Shown here piece after piece: positions 6,954-15,301 of a stretch of 21,877 nt of DNA. Location: NCBI GenBank assembly GCA_002451165.1, contig DKBH01000053.1, positions 938 through 22,814 on the forward strand, read 5' to 3'. Both the position numbers and the translations under genes were made by a program. The notes below the pieces were generated by a model. That model saw only the letters and a program-made list of their open reading frames with translations, searched no databases and had not been told where the DNA came from. Each line of letters opens with the position of its first letter. Positions within the stretch are counted from its first letter, which is position 1. The DNA comes from Nitrospiraceae bacterium UBA6905. Its GTDB lineage: Bacteria > Nitrospirota > Thermodesulfovibrionia > Thermodesulfovibrionales > UBA6898.

Positions 6954-7102
6954 CAGGCTATGTGACGGTATAAGGACTAACGCCTACAATCTGGTGATGC
7001 CATGGAAGGATTATTCCGGGCATCTGCAAAGGAGCAGGTACGATAGGGTCTGACTGGAAGACGGCACCGCTTCCCGTTCTGGTCGCCGGGACGCTGGCTG
7101 CA

Positions 7103-7549
7103 GTGGCATTCTGCATATACGCCCTGGCCACTCAGGATGGATTCCTCTTCCTCGACCATGTGAACCTGACCTTTCACGAATTCGGCCATATCTTCTTCGG
7201 ACTGTTCGGCAGCATAGCCGGGGTCTGGGGCGGCACCCTGATGCAGCTTGGCATTCCGCTCGTTATCCTTGTATATTTTTTCATGAAGAAGGACCATGCG
7301 GGCGTTTTCTTCTGCTCGTTTTGGTTCGGTGAGAACTTGCTGAACATCGCTGTTTATGTAAATGATGCCCGCACCCTTGTGCTTTCGCTGGTCGGAGGGG
7401 GTGAACATGACTGGAATATCATCTTGGGGAAGTTGGATATGCTGAGGTATGACCATTATATCGCAGCAGTGCTCAAGGTATTAGGATGGGGCAATATGCT
7501 TGCGTCTATCGTCTGGTTTCTGGTCATAGGAGTGTCGGAAAGAAAATAA
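7103..7549 (+). CDS. Small membrane protein with HExxH zinc-protease motif
   Basis: The product is a multi-helix membrane protein with HEFGH in the segment NLTFHEFGHIFFGLFG, the zinc-binding motif of intramembrane M50-type metalloproteases. A later GEHDWNII segment (about 40 residues from the end) may give the third ligand. At about 150-170 residues it is shorter than site-2 proteases and has no PDZ domain. The coordinates use GTG 7103, the only common start in the frame, but this cuts a hydrophobic helix in half. The frame is open back to 6998, and an AAGGAG at 7029-7034 is ideally placed for ATA 7043 or ACG 7040, so the true protein probably begins with GSDWKTAPLPVLVAG before the present start. 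Function is unknown; it could cleave or handle the secreted protein encoded upstream. Confidence 0.68.
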   Translation: MAFCIYALATQDGFLFLDHVNLTFHEFGHIFFGLFGSIAGVWGGTLMQLGIPLVILVYFFMKKDHAGVFFCSFWFGENLLNIAVYVNDARTLVLSLVGGGEHDWNIILGKLDMLRYDHYIAAVLKVLGWGNMLASIVWFLVIGVSERK

Positions 7550-7557
7550 GCATAGCG

Positions 7558-8583
7558 CTACGGATGGTTCAGATGTGTTGCCTGGGGAATGATCCGCTGG
7601 TATTGCCCATAGGTTACTGCCGAGTCCCAGTTATTGGTCAGTTTGGCAATGCCGATGCATCCGAAGAAGAGCACGACGACCATGAAGACCGCAGCGACCG
7701 GTGGCAGGGTTCTCTTTCGATAGATCGACATATCAAGCGCCCCCTGTGCCGGACAGTGGCTTATGCAGGTGAGGCAACCGGTACATTCCGGTGACCGCAC
7801 ACTGCGTAATTGTTCTACCGGCAGCAGGGAAGGGCAGTTCTTTGTGCATTTTCCGCAGTGAATGCATGCCGCATCATTCCTTGTTACCTTCAGGGGGCTG
7901 AAAAAACTGATAAGCCCGAGCAGCGCGCCATAGGGGCAGAGGTATCTGCACCAGAAATTCTTGTAAAAGAGGGAAAGCAAGAAGAGCAGTGATAGCGCGA
8001 TCGCGGTCGCAGTCGTCATCTTCGTAAAAAAGAAGAGCATTTTGACATCAGCAATCTTGTAATAATCTCCCTCAAGGAAGCGCATGATAACGAATGAAGG
8101 CATCTTCAGGATAACAATATACAGGAAAAATGCCATGAGAAGATATTTTACGGAACGGAGGATACTGTCCGCAGCGCGGGGGATAATGAAATTTCTTGCG
8201 AAGATGCGGCTGCCGAGCCTCCAGACACCGTCCGAAAGTGCTCCGACAGGGCATATCCATCCGCAGAAGCTCTTCTTTACGGCGAGCGCGGTTATGAGTG
8301 CTGCTGCAAATATGACCAGACCTGCAGGGTGTATGCGGTCGATGATCCCTGCGGTCATCCAGAGCTTCAGTGCCATAAGCGCGCCAATGGGCAGAAAGCC
8401 CTCGACAGAAGGGAACCTGCTTCTCAGGACTGCCTCTTCGGTTTCTTGAATTACAGTATGCTGGGCCAGGAAATGCTCTACGAAGAAGAAGAACCGGTAG
8501 CCTGCATAGAGAAGAAAAATGACTATTCCCCACTGCAGGGCATAGCGCAGATACCGCAGGTAGCGGCGGTCGATCGTGTCCAT
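7558..8583 (-). CDS. NapH-like membrane polyferredoxin
   Basis: The protein (341 residues from the ATG at 8583; an upstream in-frame ATG at 8637 would add 18) combines about five membrane helices with iron-sulphur sites. Two CxxxCP membrane motifs, FCGWICPVGAL and WCRYLCPYGAL, are typical of NapH/NosR/CcoG-type proteins. They are followed by two [4Fe-4S] ferredoxin motifs, CIHCGKCTKNCP and CTGCLTCISHCP, and one last membrane helix. Such proteins pass electrons from quinols or ferredoxin to periplasmic enzymes. Neither start has a clear ribosome site; the shorter one is preferred because the family normally begins a few residues before the first helix. No napG, nosZ or reductase is next to it, so the partner is unknown. 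It converges on the HExxH gene with only eight bases between the stops and is divergent from the metal-efflux operon. Confidence 0.85.
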   Translation of the reverse strand: MDTIDRRYLRYLRYALQWGIVIFLLYAGYRFFFFVEHFLAQHTVIQETEEAVLRSRFPSVEGFLPIGALMALKLWMTAGIIDRIHPAGLVIFAAALITALAVKKSFCGWICPVGALSDGVWRLGSRIFARNFIIPRAADSILRSVKYLLMAFFLYIVILKMPSFVIMRFLEGDYYKIADVKMLFFFTKMTTATAIALSLLFLLSLFYKNFWCRYLCPYGALLGLISFFSPLKVTRNDAACIHCGKCTKNCPSLLPVEQLRSVRSPECTGCLTCISHCPAQGALDMSIYRKRTLPPVAAVFMVVVLFFGCIGIAKLTNNWDSAVTYGQYQRIIPQATHLNHP

Positions 8584-8756
8584 ACCCGTATTGTAAACAA
8601 AGCACGCGGTGAAAAATATGATCTGCCCCATAGTCATGAAGTAAATGGCGCGTCACGGTACGTTTGTCGGCAACGGACTGACCGCCTGCAAAGAAGCAAG
8701 TACGTGATGGAATGCAGCCGTTTGACTCCCTGAGCCCCTTTTTGCAAGAATATATC

Positions 8757-9152
8757 ATGCTGAGAAGAAGTGCCGTATTGCCCCCAGTTGTGGTTCTTGT
8801 TGTATATATGCTTATGGCGATTCCTAGTGCCGAAGGATCGCTCCTCTGTTTTGGCGCGGACGGACATGTTGCCATAGAATACGTTGCAGCATGCAAGGGA
8901 TCGGAATTGGGCCCACAATTTGAGTGGGCAGAAAACGATGCCTGCGGACACTGCAAGGATGTCCAGCTGCTCAGTAGCCCTGCACTCGTGAATCAGAGGT
9001 TGGGTGCTTTAATGCCGCATGACCATTCTGTAAGCTTTCAGTCGGTAGCTGCTTTGCTGCCGTCCCACTTCATCGAGGAAACACAACCCCGCTCTTCAAT
9101 GCCATTTCAAGAAAGTCTCGCCAGCCGTAATTCCGTCGTTCTACGCATCTGA
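8757..9152 (+). CDS. Small secreted Cys/His protein leading the efflux operon
   Basis: The 131-residue product starts with MLRRSAVLPPVVVLVVYMLM and a probable signal-peptide cut after PSA, so it should reach the periplasm. The mature protein has CFGADGHVAIE, a second Cys in ACKGSE and a CGHCKDV motif, spaced Cys/His residues that suggest metal or disulphide chemistry. Small proteins with this DGH...C...CGxC pattern recur, by my recollection, as the first gene of Czc-type efflux operons, but I know of no assigned function. An ATG at 8712 would add 15 residues before the signal peptide and is less likely. No good ribosome site precedes either start. A metal chaperone or sensor role for the pump is inference. 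Confidence 0.65.
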   Translation: MLRRSAVLPPVVVLVVYMLMAIPSAEGSLLCFGADGHVAIEYVAACKGSELGPQFEWAENDACGHCKDVQLLSSPALVNQRLGALMPHDHSVSFQSVAALLPSHFIEETQPRSSMPFQESLASRNSVVLRI

Positions 9153-9250
9153 TGTAGTCATCTTAAATATGCTTTCCGGCCGCTCTCATGCGGCTCATGC
9201 AGGTGAATTTCTTCTCTTTTTTGCATAAAAAATATCGAGAGGTATTACGT

Positions 9251-10522
9251 GTGAAACAGAAACTATCTATACTTGCTCTATATCTTCTTGCAGGTTGCTT
9301 GCTGCCGGCAAACACCAGCGCAACGGCAGCCGAAGGGCAGATGAAGGCCCTGACAGTCGAAGACGCCGTACAACGTGCCCTCGTGCACAATCCTGACCTT
9401 CAAACGCTCAGGCTCGAAGAAGAATCAGCAAAGGGGCAGGATGAAAAAGCGCGGCTTCTGCTCATCAATAATCCGACGATCGAAGGCGCTGTCTCAAAGA
9501 AGGACAAGCCGGATGAGGAAGGCGGCGGGAAGTTTACAAACTATGGCTTCAAGCTTTCCCAGGAATTCGAGATCGCAGGTCAGAGGGCTGTAAGGATCGA
9601 TGTTGCCGAAAAAGAGCTTGCGCGGGTGAGGTCGGAAATCACGGACAGAGAGAGAATTTTAATTTCAGACGTGAAAGATCTATTTGCAAAGGCGCTTGCA
9701 GCAAAGAAGAAAAACGGCCTTGCGCGAGAGATTGTCAGGCTGAATGAAGAGCTCCTCGGCTATACAAAAATCAAGTTTCAGGCCGGGGATGTTTCAGGGC
9801 TTGATGTCAACCTTTCAGAGGTCGAACTCAGCAAGGCAAAGAAAGAGCTTCTTCTAGCAGAACGGGGATACAGGGACTCGCTTCTTGCGCTGCAGGGGCT
9901 CCTCGGCTTATCAGCAGATAGTTCCTTTGCCATAGAAGGGGACCTGCCTTCCGAGGCGCCGGCGCTGCCTGACAAGGAAGCCCTGAAGGCACTGGCCTTT
10001 TCCCATCGGCCTGACGCGAAGGCGGCCGAGTTTGAAATTGAAAAGACACAGCTCGCACGGGAACTGGTAAAGAAGGAAGCCTTGCCGCATATAACCCTGT
10101 CCGGGTTTTATGAAAGAGATGAGCGCCGGGATGCCGTGGGCTTGGCGATTTCGGTTCCGCTGCCATTCTTTGACAGAAAGCAGGCAGAAGAAAAAGAAGC
10201 CTCGGCAAAGGCAGAAGGGGCAGAGATAAGAGCGGCGGGACTGAAAAAGACCATAGAGCGTGAAATAGATCAGGTTTTCAATGATATCATATCTGCCATC
10301 GAGGAGCTTTCGCTCTTCAGGAAAGAGATACTGGTAAAAGCAGCCGAGAACCTGAACCTCCTGAACCTCGCCTTTAGGGAGGGTAAGATCGGCTTCTTTG
10401 AAGTGCGCCTCGCTCAGAAGGACACCATCGAAGCACAGTTTGCCTATATTGAGGCGCAGACGAGAGCGCAGCTTGCGCTCAATGCGATTGAGAAGACTAC
10501 AGGAGGTGCGATGACATGGTGA
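9251..10522 (+). CDS. czcC: TolC-family outer-membrane factor of metal efflux
   Basis: The 423-residue product resembles CzcC/CusC outer-membrane channels: two repeated halves, each with LTVEDAVQRALVHNPDLQTL-type helices (N-half about 35-54, later DALLALQGLLG and the LNLLNLAFREGKIGFFEVRLA segment near the end), rich in long coiled-coil helices. It forms the outer-membrane tunnel of a tripartite pump. GTG 9251 is chosen because GAGAGG lies eight bases upstream and the signal sequence starts there; ATG 9188 would add 21 residues with no signal role. The signal contains LLAGC (Cys at about 16), a lipobox, so the protein may be lipid-anchored like CusC; an alternative SPase I cut lies at ATA-AEG. 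It overlaps the next gene by seven bases. Confidence 0.88.
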   Translation: MKQKLSILALYLLAGCLLPANTSATAAEGQMKALTVEDAVQRALVHNPDLQTLRLEEESAKGQDEKARLLLINNPTIEGAVSKKDKPDEEGGGKFTNYGFKLSQEFEIAGQRAVRIDVAEKELARVRSEITDRERILISDVKDLFAKALAAKKKNGLAREIVRLNEELLGYTKIKFQAGDVSGLDVNLSEVELSKAKKELLLAERGYRDSLLALQGLLGLSADSSFAIEGDLPSEAPALPDKEALKALAFSHRPDAKAAEFEIEKTQLARELVKKEALPHITLSGFYERDERRDAVGLAISVPLPFFDRKQAEEKEASAKAEGAEIRAAGLKKTIEREIDQVFNDIISAIEELSLFRKEILVKAAENLNLLNLAFREGKIGFFEVRLAQKDTIEAQFAYIEAQTRAQLALNAIEKTTGGAMTW

Positions 10523-11769
10523 TGCAGAAAGATAACGACAGACATCATCTGCTTGCAATAATACTCATGGTCCTGGGTGCGGCGCTTTTGGTCGCGGGAT
10601 GCGGGAAGAAGGAGGATGCGAAGGAAGGAAAGCATGCTGCGGTCGAGCAGGACAAAGATGCCGGGCACAAAGGGGGGCACGAAGGAGAACATGAAGAAGA
10701 GCCCGGTATGGTGGTGCTGTCATTTGAAAAGCAGAAGTCTTCGGGAATAGAAGTCAAGCAGGTTGCTCTTGAAAATGCGGCTGTTCCGCTGTCGGCAACT
10801 GCCGTATTAGAGATAAATTTGGACCGTTCTGCGAAGATCAGCCCACGGGTGACAGGAAAGGCTGTCAGGATAATTGCAGCACAGGGCGACAGGGTGAAAG
10901 TGGGTCAGGTCCTTGTCTATCTCGACAGCGTTGAGCTTGACCAGACATGGGCTGATTACCTTAAGGCGCAAGGGAAGGTCGAGCTGGCAAGGAAAAACTT
11001 CCAGCGCGAGGAAACCCTGTTTGAGAAGAAAATATCCCCTGAGAAAGATGTCCTGAAGGCAAAGCAGGAACTGGGGGAGGCAGAGGCTGACCTAAGCCTT
11101 GCCATGGAGCGCTTCAGGCTGCTCGGTGTCAATGTGGCACAGTTCGAATCTTCGAAAGACAGTGGCAACCACCCGCTCATTCCGGTCACCACTCCTGTCG
11201 GTGGCGTGGTGCTTGAAAAGTCCGTTACCCAGGGAGAAGTGGTGAATTCTGAAAAGGCGCTCTTTACGGTTGCCGACCTCTCGACGCTCTGGGTAGTGAT
11301 CGATATTTACGAAAAAGATATGTCTCGTCTCAGGCCCGGCATAGGCGTACAGGTGTCCGTTACAGCCTTTCCTGACAAGACATTTCGGGGAAAGCTCTCG
11401 TATATCAGTGATGTGGTTGACGAACGGACAAGGACCGAAAAGGCGCGGGTGACGATTGACAACTCAAGCGGTCTTCTCAAGCCCGGCATGTTTGCGACCG
11501 TGCTGATTGAGGCCACAAGCGGTGGAACCGAGCGGATTATTGCTGTCCCTGAAGAAGCTGTCCTTATCGACGGTATGAAGAGGTACGTCTTTATTCAAAC
11601 GGCTCCCGAGAAGTTCCAAAGGAGAGATATAGAAATCGGCAGGACCGTTGACAAGAAAATGGAAGTCACTTCGGGGCTTAAGGAAAGCGACCCGTTGGTA
11701 GTCAAGGGAGCGTTCATACTGAAGTCGGAGTTGAAGAAAGGCGAACTCGTCGATGAACATGGCCATTAA
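10516..11769 (+). CDS. czcB: RND membrane-fusion lipoprotein with His-rich front
   Basis: The 417-residue protein is the periplasmic adaptor of the pump. Residues 1-28 form a signal with the lipobox VAGC (Cys 29). Residues about 38-64 are rich in His and Glu (HKGGHEGEHEEEPG), a likely metal-binding tail. The body follows the usual order: barrel/lipoyl segments around GKAVRIIAAQGDRVKVGQVL, an alpha-helical hairpin (about 140-200), the second lipoyl half (VTTPVGGVVLEKSVTQGEVV), a beta-barrel (DIYEKDMSRLRPGIGVQVSV) and a membrane-proximal end. AGGAGG lies before ATG 10516, inside the end of the previous gene. The CzcB/CusB subgroup assignment rests on the His-rich N-terminus and the neighbours. 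Confidence 0.9.
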   Translation: MVMQKDNDRHHLLAIILMVLGAALLVAGCGKKEDAKEGKHAAVEQDKDAGHKGGHEGEHEEEPGMVVLSFEKQKSSGIEVKQVALENAAVPLSATAVLEINLDRSAKISPRVTGKAVRIIAAQGDRVKVGQVLVYLDSVELDQTWADYLKAQGKVELARKNFQREETLFEKKISPEKDVLKAKQELGEAEADLSLAMERFRLLGVNVAQFESSKDSGNHPLIPVTTPVGGVVLEKSVTQGEVVNSEKALFTVADLSTLWVVIDIYEKDMSRLRPGIGVQVSVTAFPDKTFRGKLSYISDVVDERTRTEKARVTIDNSSGLLKPGMFATVLIEATSGGTERIIAVPEEAVLIDGMKRYVFIQTAPEKFQRRDIEIGRTVDKKMEVTSGLKESDPLVVKGAFILKSELKKGELVDEHGH

Positions 11770-11799
11770 ACTGCGCATCATGAACGGGAGCTAATCGTT

Positions 11800-14700
11800 A
11801 TGTTGGAAAAACTTATCTCTTATACGTTGAAACAGAAGGGAATGGTCATATTTCTTGCGCTGTCGATAATCGTAATTGGCGGTTATTCATATCTCAGATT
11901 GCCGATCGATGCATTTCCGGATGTTACGAACATCCAGGTTGAGGTTATCAGTCATGCCGACGGACTATCCGCTATCGAGATTGAGAGGAATGTTACGTAT
12001 CCGATTGAGACGGCAATGCGCGGGCTGCCCGACCTTGAACAGATGCGTTCGGTCACGAAATTTGGTCTTTCCATCGTAACCATTGTTTTTAGAGATACTG
12101 TTGATATCTATTTTGCGCGTCAGTTGGTATTCGAGCGACTGGCCGAAGCGAGAGAAAAAGTCCCCAAAGGTGTCGAAATTGCCATGGGACCAATCGGCAC
12201 GGCAATGGGCGAGATTTATCAATATACGCTCGAAGGAGAAATGCCGAAAGATCCGCTCCCAAAAAAAGCCTATCTTACCAACCTGAGAACGATTCAAGAA
12301 TGGCTTATCACACCGCAGCTAAAAAGCGTGGCCGGAGTGAATGAGATAAATTCTTTTGGGGGCTATTTTAAACAATACCAGGTAATTGTCTCGCCAGAAA
12401 GCCTGTTGAAGTATGGCGTAACAGTCGATGATGTTTATGCTGCGATAGAAAATAACAATCAGAACGTCGGCGGCAATATTCTCGAACGGGATACGGACCA
12501 GTATATTGTACGTGGCGTAGGCCTGATTAAAGATGTCAGCGACATAGAAAGGATTGTACTGCAATCACAGCACGGAACGCCGACCTACATCCGGGACGTT
12601 GCTCAAGTAAAAGTTGGCGAAGCCGTCCGTATGGGCGCAGCCATGAAGAACGGCAAGGATGAGGCTGTCGGCGGCATCGTTATGATGCTGCGGGGTGAAA
12701 ACAGCCGTGAGGTTGTTCGCCGGGTGACGGAAAAAGTCAGGGAAATCAATGAGAACAATATCCTTCCCGAAGGTATAAGGATCGTCCCCTATTACGATAG
12801 AAGCGATATCGTGCATGCAAGCGTCAGAACGGTGTACAAGGCTCTGATCGAGGGTTCCATTCTTGTTCTGATCGTACTCTATCTGTTACTGAACAGCTTC
12901 AGGGGTAGTTTCGTCGTCCTTATCGCATTGCCCCTGTCGCTGCTTGCTACATTCATGGTGATGAAACTCGCTGGTATCAGCGCAAATCTGATGTCGCTCG
13001 GTGGGCTCGCAATTTCAATCGGCATGATTATAGATGCTACCATCATCCAGGTTGAAAACGTACAGCGGCATTTGAGCGAGGAGGGAGAACGGTATCCCAA
13101 ATTATTTACGGTGCTCAGGGCGGTCATGGAAGTCAGGAAACCCAGCATCTTCGGCGAATTGATTATCGCGATCACCTTCATACCGATCCTTTCGCTGGAA
13201 GGTATCGAGGGGAAAATGTTTACCCCGCTCGCCTTAACGGTCGCCATTGCGCTTCTCTCATCTCTCTTCCTTTCCGTGTTTGTCATCCCGGTGCTCTGCA
13301 TCCTCTTCCTGAAACCGCAGCCGGAAAAAGAGAGCTTCATCATGAGGCATGCCCACAGGCTGTATCTGCCGCTTCTCGAATATGCAATGAACAGGAGAGG
13401 TCTGGTGTTGGGCATGGCGGGTGGTTTGTTGATAGCGTCCCTGTTTCTTGTAACAAAACTGGGAACTGAATTCATTCCGACCATGGATGAGGGTTCGTTT
13501 GATATGGATGTATCCATGCTTCCCGGTGTTTCGCTTGCCACGGCCATGGAAGTTAATCAGCTTGCTGCGGAAAAGCTGATGCAGTTCGATGAACTTGATA
13601 CGGTCATCTCGCGAACCGGTCAAACCGGCGTTGCCCTGGACACGAGAGGGACCGACAAAACTGCCTATGTCGGTATTTTCAAACCAAAGAATGAATGGAA
13701 ACGGCATGTTTCGAAAGAAGAGGTGACCAATGAGATGCGGCAGTCTCTTGAGTCGATCGCGGGTATCACGTTCGGCTTCAGTCAACCGATCCAGTGCAGA
13801 ATTGATGAACTGGTTGCCGGAACCCGCGCTCAGCTGATCCTCAAACTGTTTGGTCAAGACATCAACGTTCTCAGTGAAAAATCGGCAGAAATAGCCAAAG
13901 TGCTCTCTACCATAAGGGGGGGGACCGATCTGAACGCGGAAAAGGTTTCGGGACAGCCATACCTGACCGTCGACATCGACAGGTCGAAAATCGCCCGGTA
14001 CGGGTTGAATATCAGCGATGTTCAGAAGGTAATTGAAATAGCTGTGGCCGGAAAGGCAGCATCCCGACTGTATGAAGGGAACCGCAGCTTCGATATCACG
14101 GTTCGCCTGCCTGAGGAGAAAAGAAATTCTCTGGAGGCGATCAAGAATTTGTTGATCACCACTGAAACGGGAATGAATATCCCGCTGGAACAGCTGGCCG
14201 ATGTGAACATGATCGAAGGCCCGGTTCAGATCAGCCGCCAGGACGGGGTCAGAAGAATCGGGATTGAGATGAATATCACCGGGAGGGACATCGGGAGTTT
14301 TGTGGCAGAAGCAAAGCGGAAGATAAAGGAGAAGGTCAAATTGCCTGTCGGTTATTATCTCACCTGGGGGGGGCAGTTTGAAAATCAGCAGCGGGCTATG
14401 AACAAGCTGATGATCATCGGACCTGTTGCCATCGGGCTGATACTGCTTCTTTTGTACGTCACCTTCAGATCGATCCGCCTGGCATTCCTGGTCATCTCCA
14501 ACCTGCCGTTCGCCTTGATCGGCGGAGTATTCTCGCTCTTCATCTCCGGGCAATACCTGTCGGTTCCCGCGTCAGTCGGATTTGTAGTCCTGTTTGGCGT
14601 TGCCGTGCTGAACGGACTGGTCCTGGTGTCGCGCATCTCACAACTGCGCGAAGAAGGGCTTGAGTTGCGGGAGGCAATCGGGAAAGGAAGCCGGGACCGA

Positions 14701-14904
14701 TTACGCCCCGTGTTGATGACCGCATCTATCGCTGTTTTCAGCCTTATCCCTATGCTGCTTGCCAGCGGAGCGGGATCGGAAATACAAAAACCGCTGGCAA
14801 CGGTTGTTGTGGGGGGATTGATCACGTCAACCCTGCTCACGTTATTGATCGTTCCGTCGGTTTATAGCTGGTTTGAAAAAAGAAAAGACGAAGCAGAAAT
14901 GTAG
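11800..14904 (+). CDS. czcA: Heavy-metal RND efflux pump (CzcA/CusA family)
   Basis: The 1034-residue protein has full RND length: membrane helix 1 at about 14-30, a large periplasmic porter loop, helices 2-6 (about 340-505), helix 7 near 536-555, a second loop and helices 8-12 to the end. It exports metal ions from periplasm or cytoplasm through the outer-membrane factor, driven by protons. The helix-4 proton relay reads GGLAISIGMIIDATIIQVEN (401-420): D412 is present, but the family DFGxxxDGA pattern of CzcA is replaced by a DA form like CusA. Aligned by eye with E. coli CusA, two of the three copper-binding methionines are K620 and E670 (in RIDELVAG), as in divalent-cation pumps. The likely cargo is therefore Zn/Co/Ni/Cd rather than Cu/Ag. 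It follows the adaptor by 30 bases. Confidence 0.93.
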   Translation: MLEKLISYTLKQKGMVIFLALSIIVIGGYSYLRLPIDAFPDVTNIQVEVISHADGLSAIEIERNVTYPIETAMRGLPDLEQMRSVTKFGLSIVTIVFRDTVDIYFARQLVFERLAEAREKVPKGVEIAMGPIGTAMGEIYQYTLEGEMPKDPLPKKAYLTNLRTIQEWLITPQLKSVAGVNEINSFGGYFKQYQVIVSPESLLKYGVTVDDVYAAIENNNQNVGGNILERDTDQYIVRGVGLIKDVSDIERIVLQSQHGTPTYIRDVAQVKVGEAVRMGAAMKNGKDEAVGGIVMMLRGENSREVVRRVTEKVREINENNILPEGIRIVPYYDRSDIVHASVRTVYKALIEGSILVLIVLYLLLNSFRGSFVVLIALPLSLLATFMVMKLAGISANLMSLGGLAISIGMIIDATIIQVENVQRHLSEEGERYPKLFTVLRAVMEVRKPSIFGELIIAITFIPILSLEGIEGKMFTPLALTVAIALLSSLFLSVFVIPVLCILFLKPQPEKESFIMRHAHRLYLPLLEYAMNRRGLVLGMAGGLLIASLFLVTKLGTEFIPTMDEGSFDMDVSMLPGVSLATAMEVNQLAAEKLMQFDELDTVISRTGQTGVALDTRGTDKTAYVGIFKPKNEWKRHVSKEEVTNEMRQSLESIAGITFGFSQPIQCRIDELVAGTRAQLILKLFGQDINVLSEKSAEIAKVLSTIRGGTDLNAEKVSGQPYLTVDIDRSKIARYGLNISDVQKVIEIAVAGKAASRLYEGNRSFDITVRLPEEKRNSLEAIKNLLITTETGMNIPLEQLADVNMIEGPVQISRQDGVRRIGIEMNITGRDIGSFVAEAKRKIKEKVKLPVGYYLTWGGQFENQQRAMNKLMIIGPVAIGLILLLLYVTFRSIRLAFLVISNLPFALIGGVFSLFISGQYLSVPASVGFVVLFGVAVLNGLVLVSRISQLREEGLELREAIGKGSRDRLRPVLMTASIAVFSLIPMLLASGAGSEIQKPLATVVVGGLITSTLLTLLIVPSVYSWFEKRKDEAEM

Positions 14905-14959
14905 ATGCATTGATCGATGAGTAGCTCACATATTCATCAAAAGGAGCGATGGTAATTAC

Positions 14960-15301
14960 ATGAAAGAGATAAAAGCAATAATACGACCATCAAAATTATT
15001 GGATGTAACCGAGGAACTTACCGGAATTAAAGGATTGCCCGGGGTGACTATATCCGAAATCAAGGGGTTCGGCAAGGGCAGGGCCAGGAACGCAAAAGAT
15101 AAAGTCATGTATGAGATGGTGGAATTCATTCCTCGCATAAAACTGGAAGTAGTTGTAGATGATGAGATGGTTGATGACGTTGTCAATGTTATACAGAAAT
15201 ACGCTCATACCGGCAATACAGGTGATGGGAAGATATTTGTAACGAATATCGAAAAAATAGTTAACATCAGGACACATGAAAGAGGAAGCGGCGCGACGTA
15301 G
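14960..15301 (+). CDS. Divergent PII-like protein of the efflux operon
   Basis: The 113-residue protein is a PII/GlnB-type trimeric regulator: an ATP-binding B-loop TGNTGDGKIF (about 86-95) and a C-loop NIRTHERG. The T-loop has the canonical length, but the residue at the place of uridylylated Tyr51 is Asp and the place of Gln39, which coordinates 2-oxoglutarate, is Gly (GFGKGRARNAKD). It is thus unlikely to be a normal nitrogen sensor. A PII subgroup of this sort (often called PII-NG) is known to sit next to heavy-metal RND genes. AAGGAG lies 13 bases before the ATG, and an out-of-frame ATG GTA ATT ACA TGA minicistron sits between them. The gene ends the operon; it may adjust pump activity or expression in response to ATP/ADP. 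Confidence 0.85.
   Translation: MKEIKAIIRPSKLLDVTEELTGIKGLPGVTISEIKGFGKGRARNAKDKVMYEMVEFIPRIKLEVVVDDEMVDDVVNVIQKYAHTGNTGDGKIFVTNIEKIVNIRTHERGSGAT

Noticed and set aside
8072..8956. Minus-strand frame of 294 codons
   Set aside because: It overlaps the polyferredoxin in another frame and runs into the divergent secreted-protein gene; its composition is Ser/Arg/His-rich as in shadow frames.
13258..14553. Long minus-strand frame of 431 codons
   Set aside because: It is antisense to the RND pump gene, whose protein has clear family motifs; the minus product has no recognisable domain.
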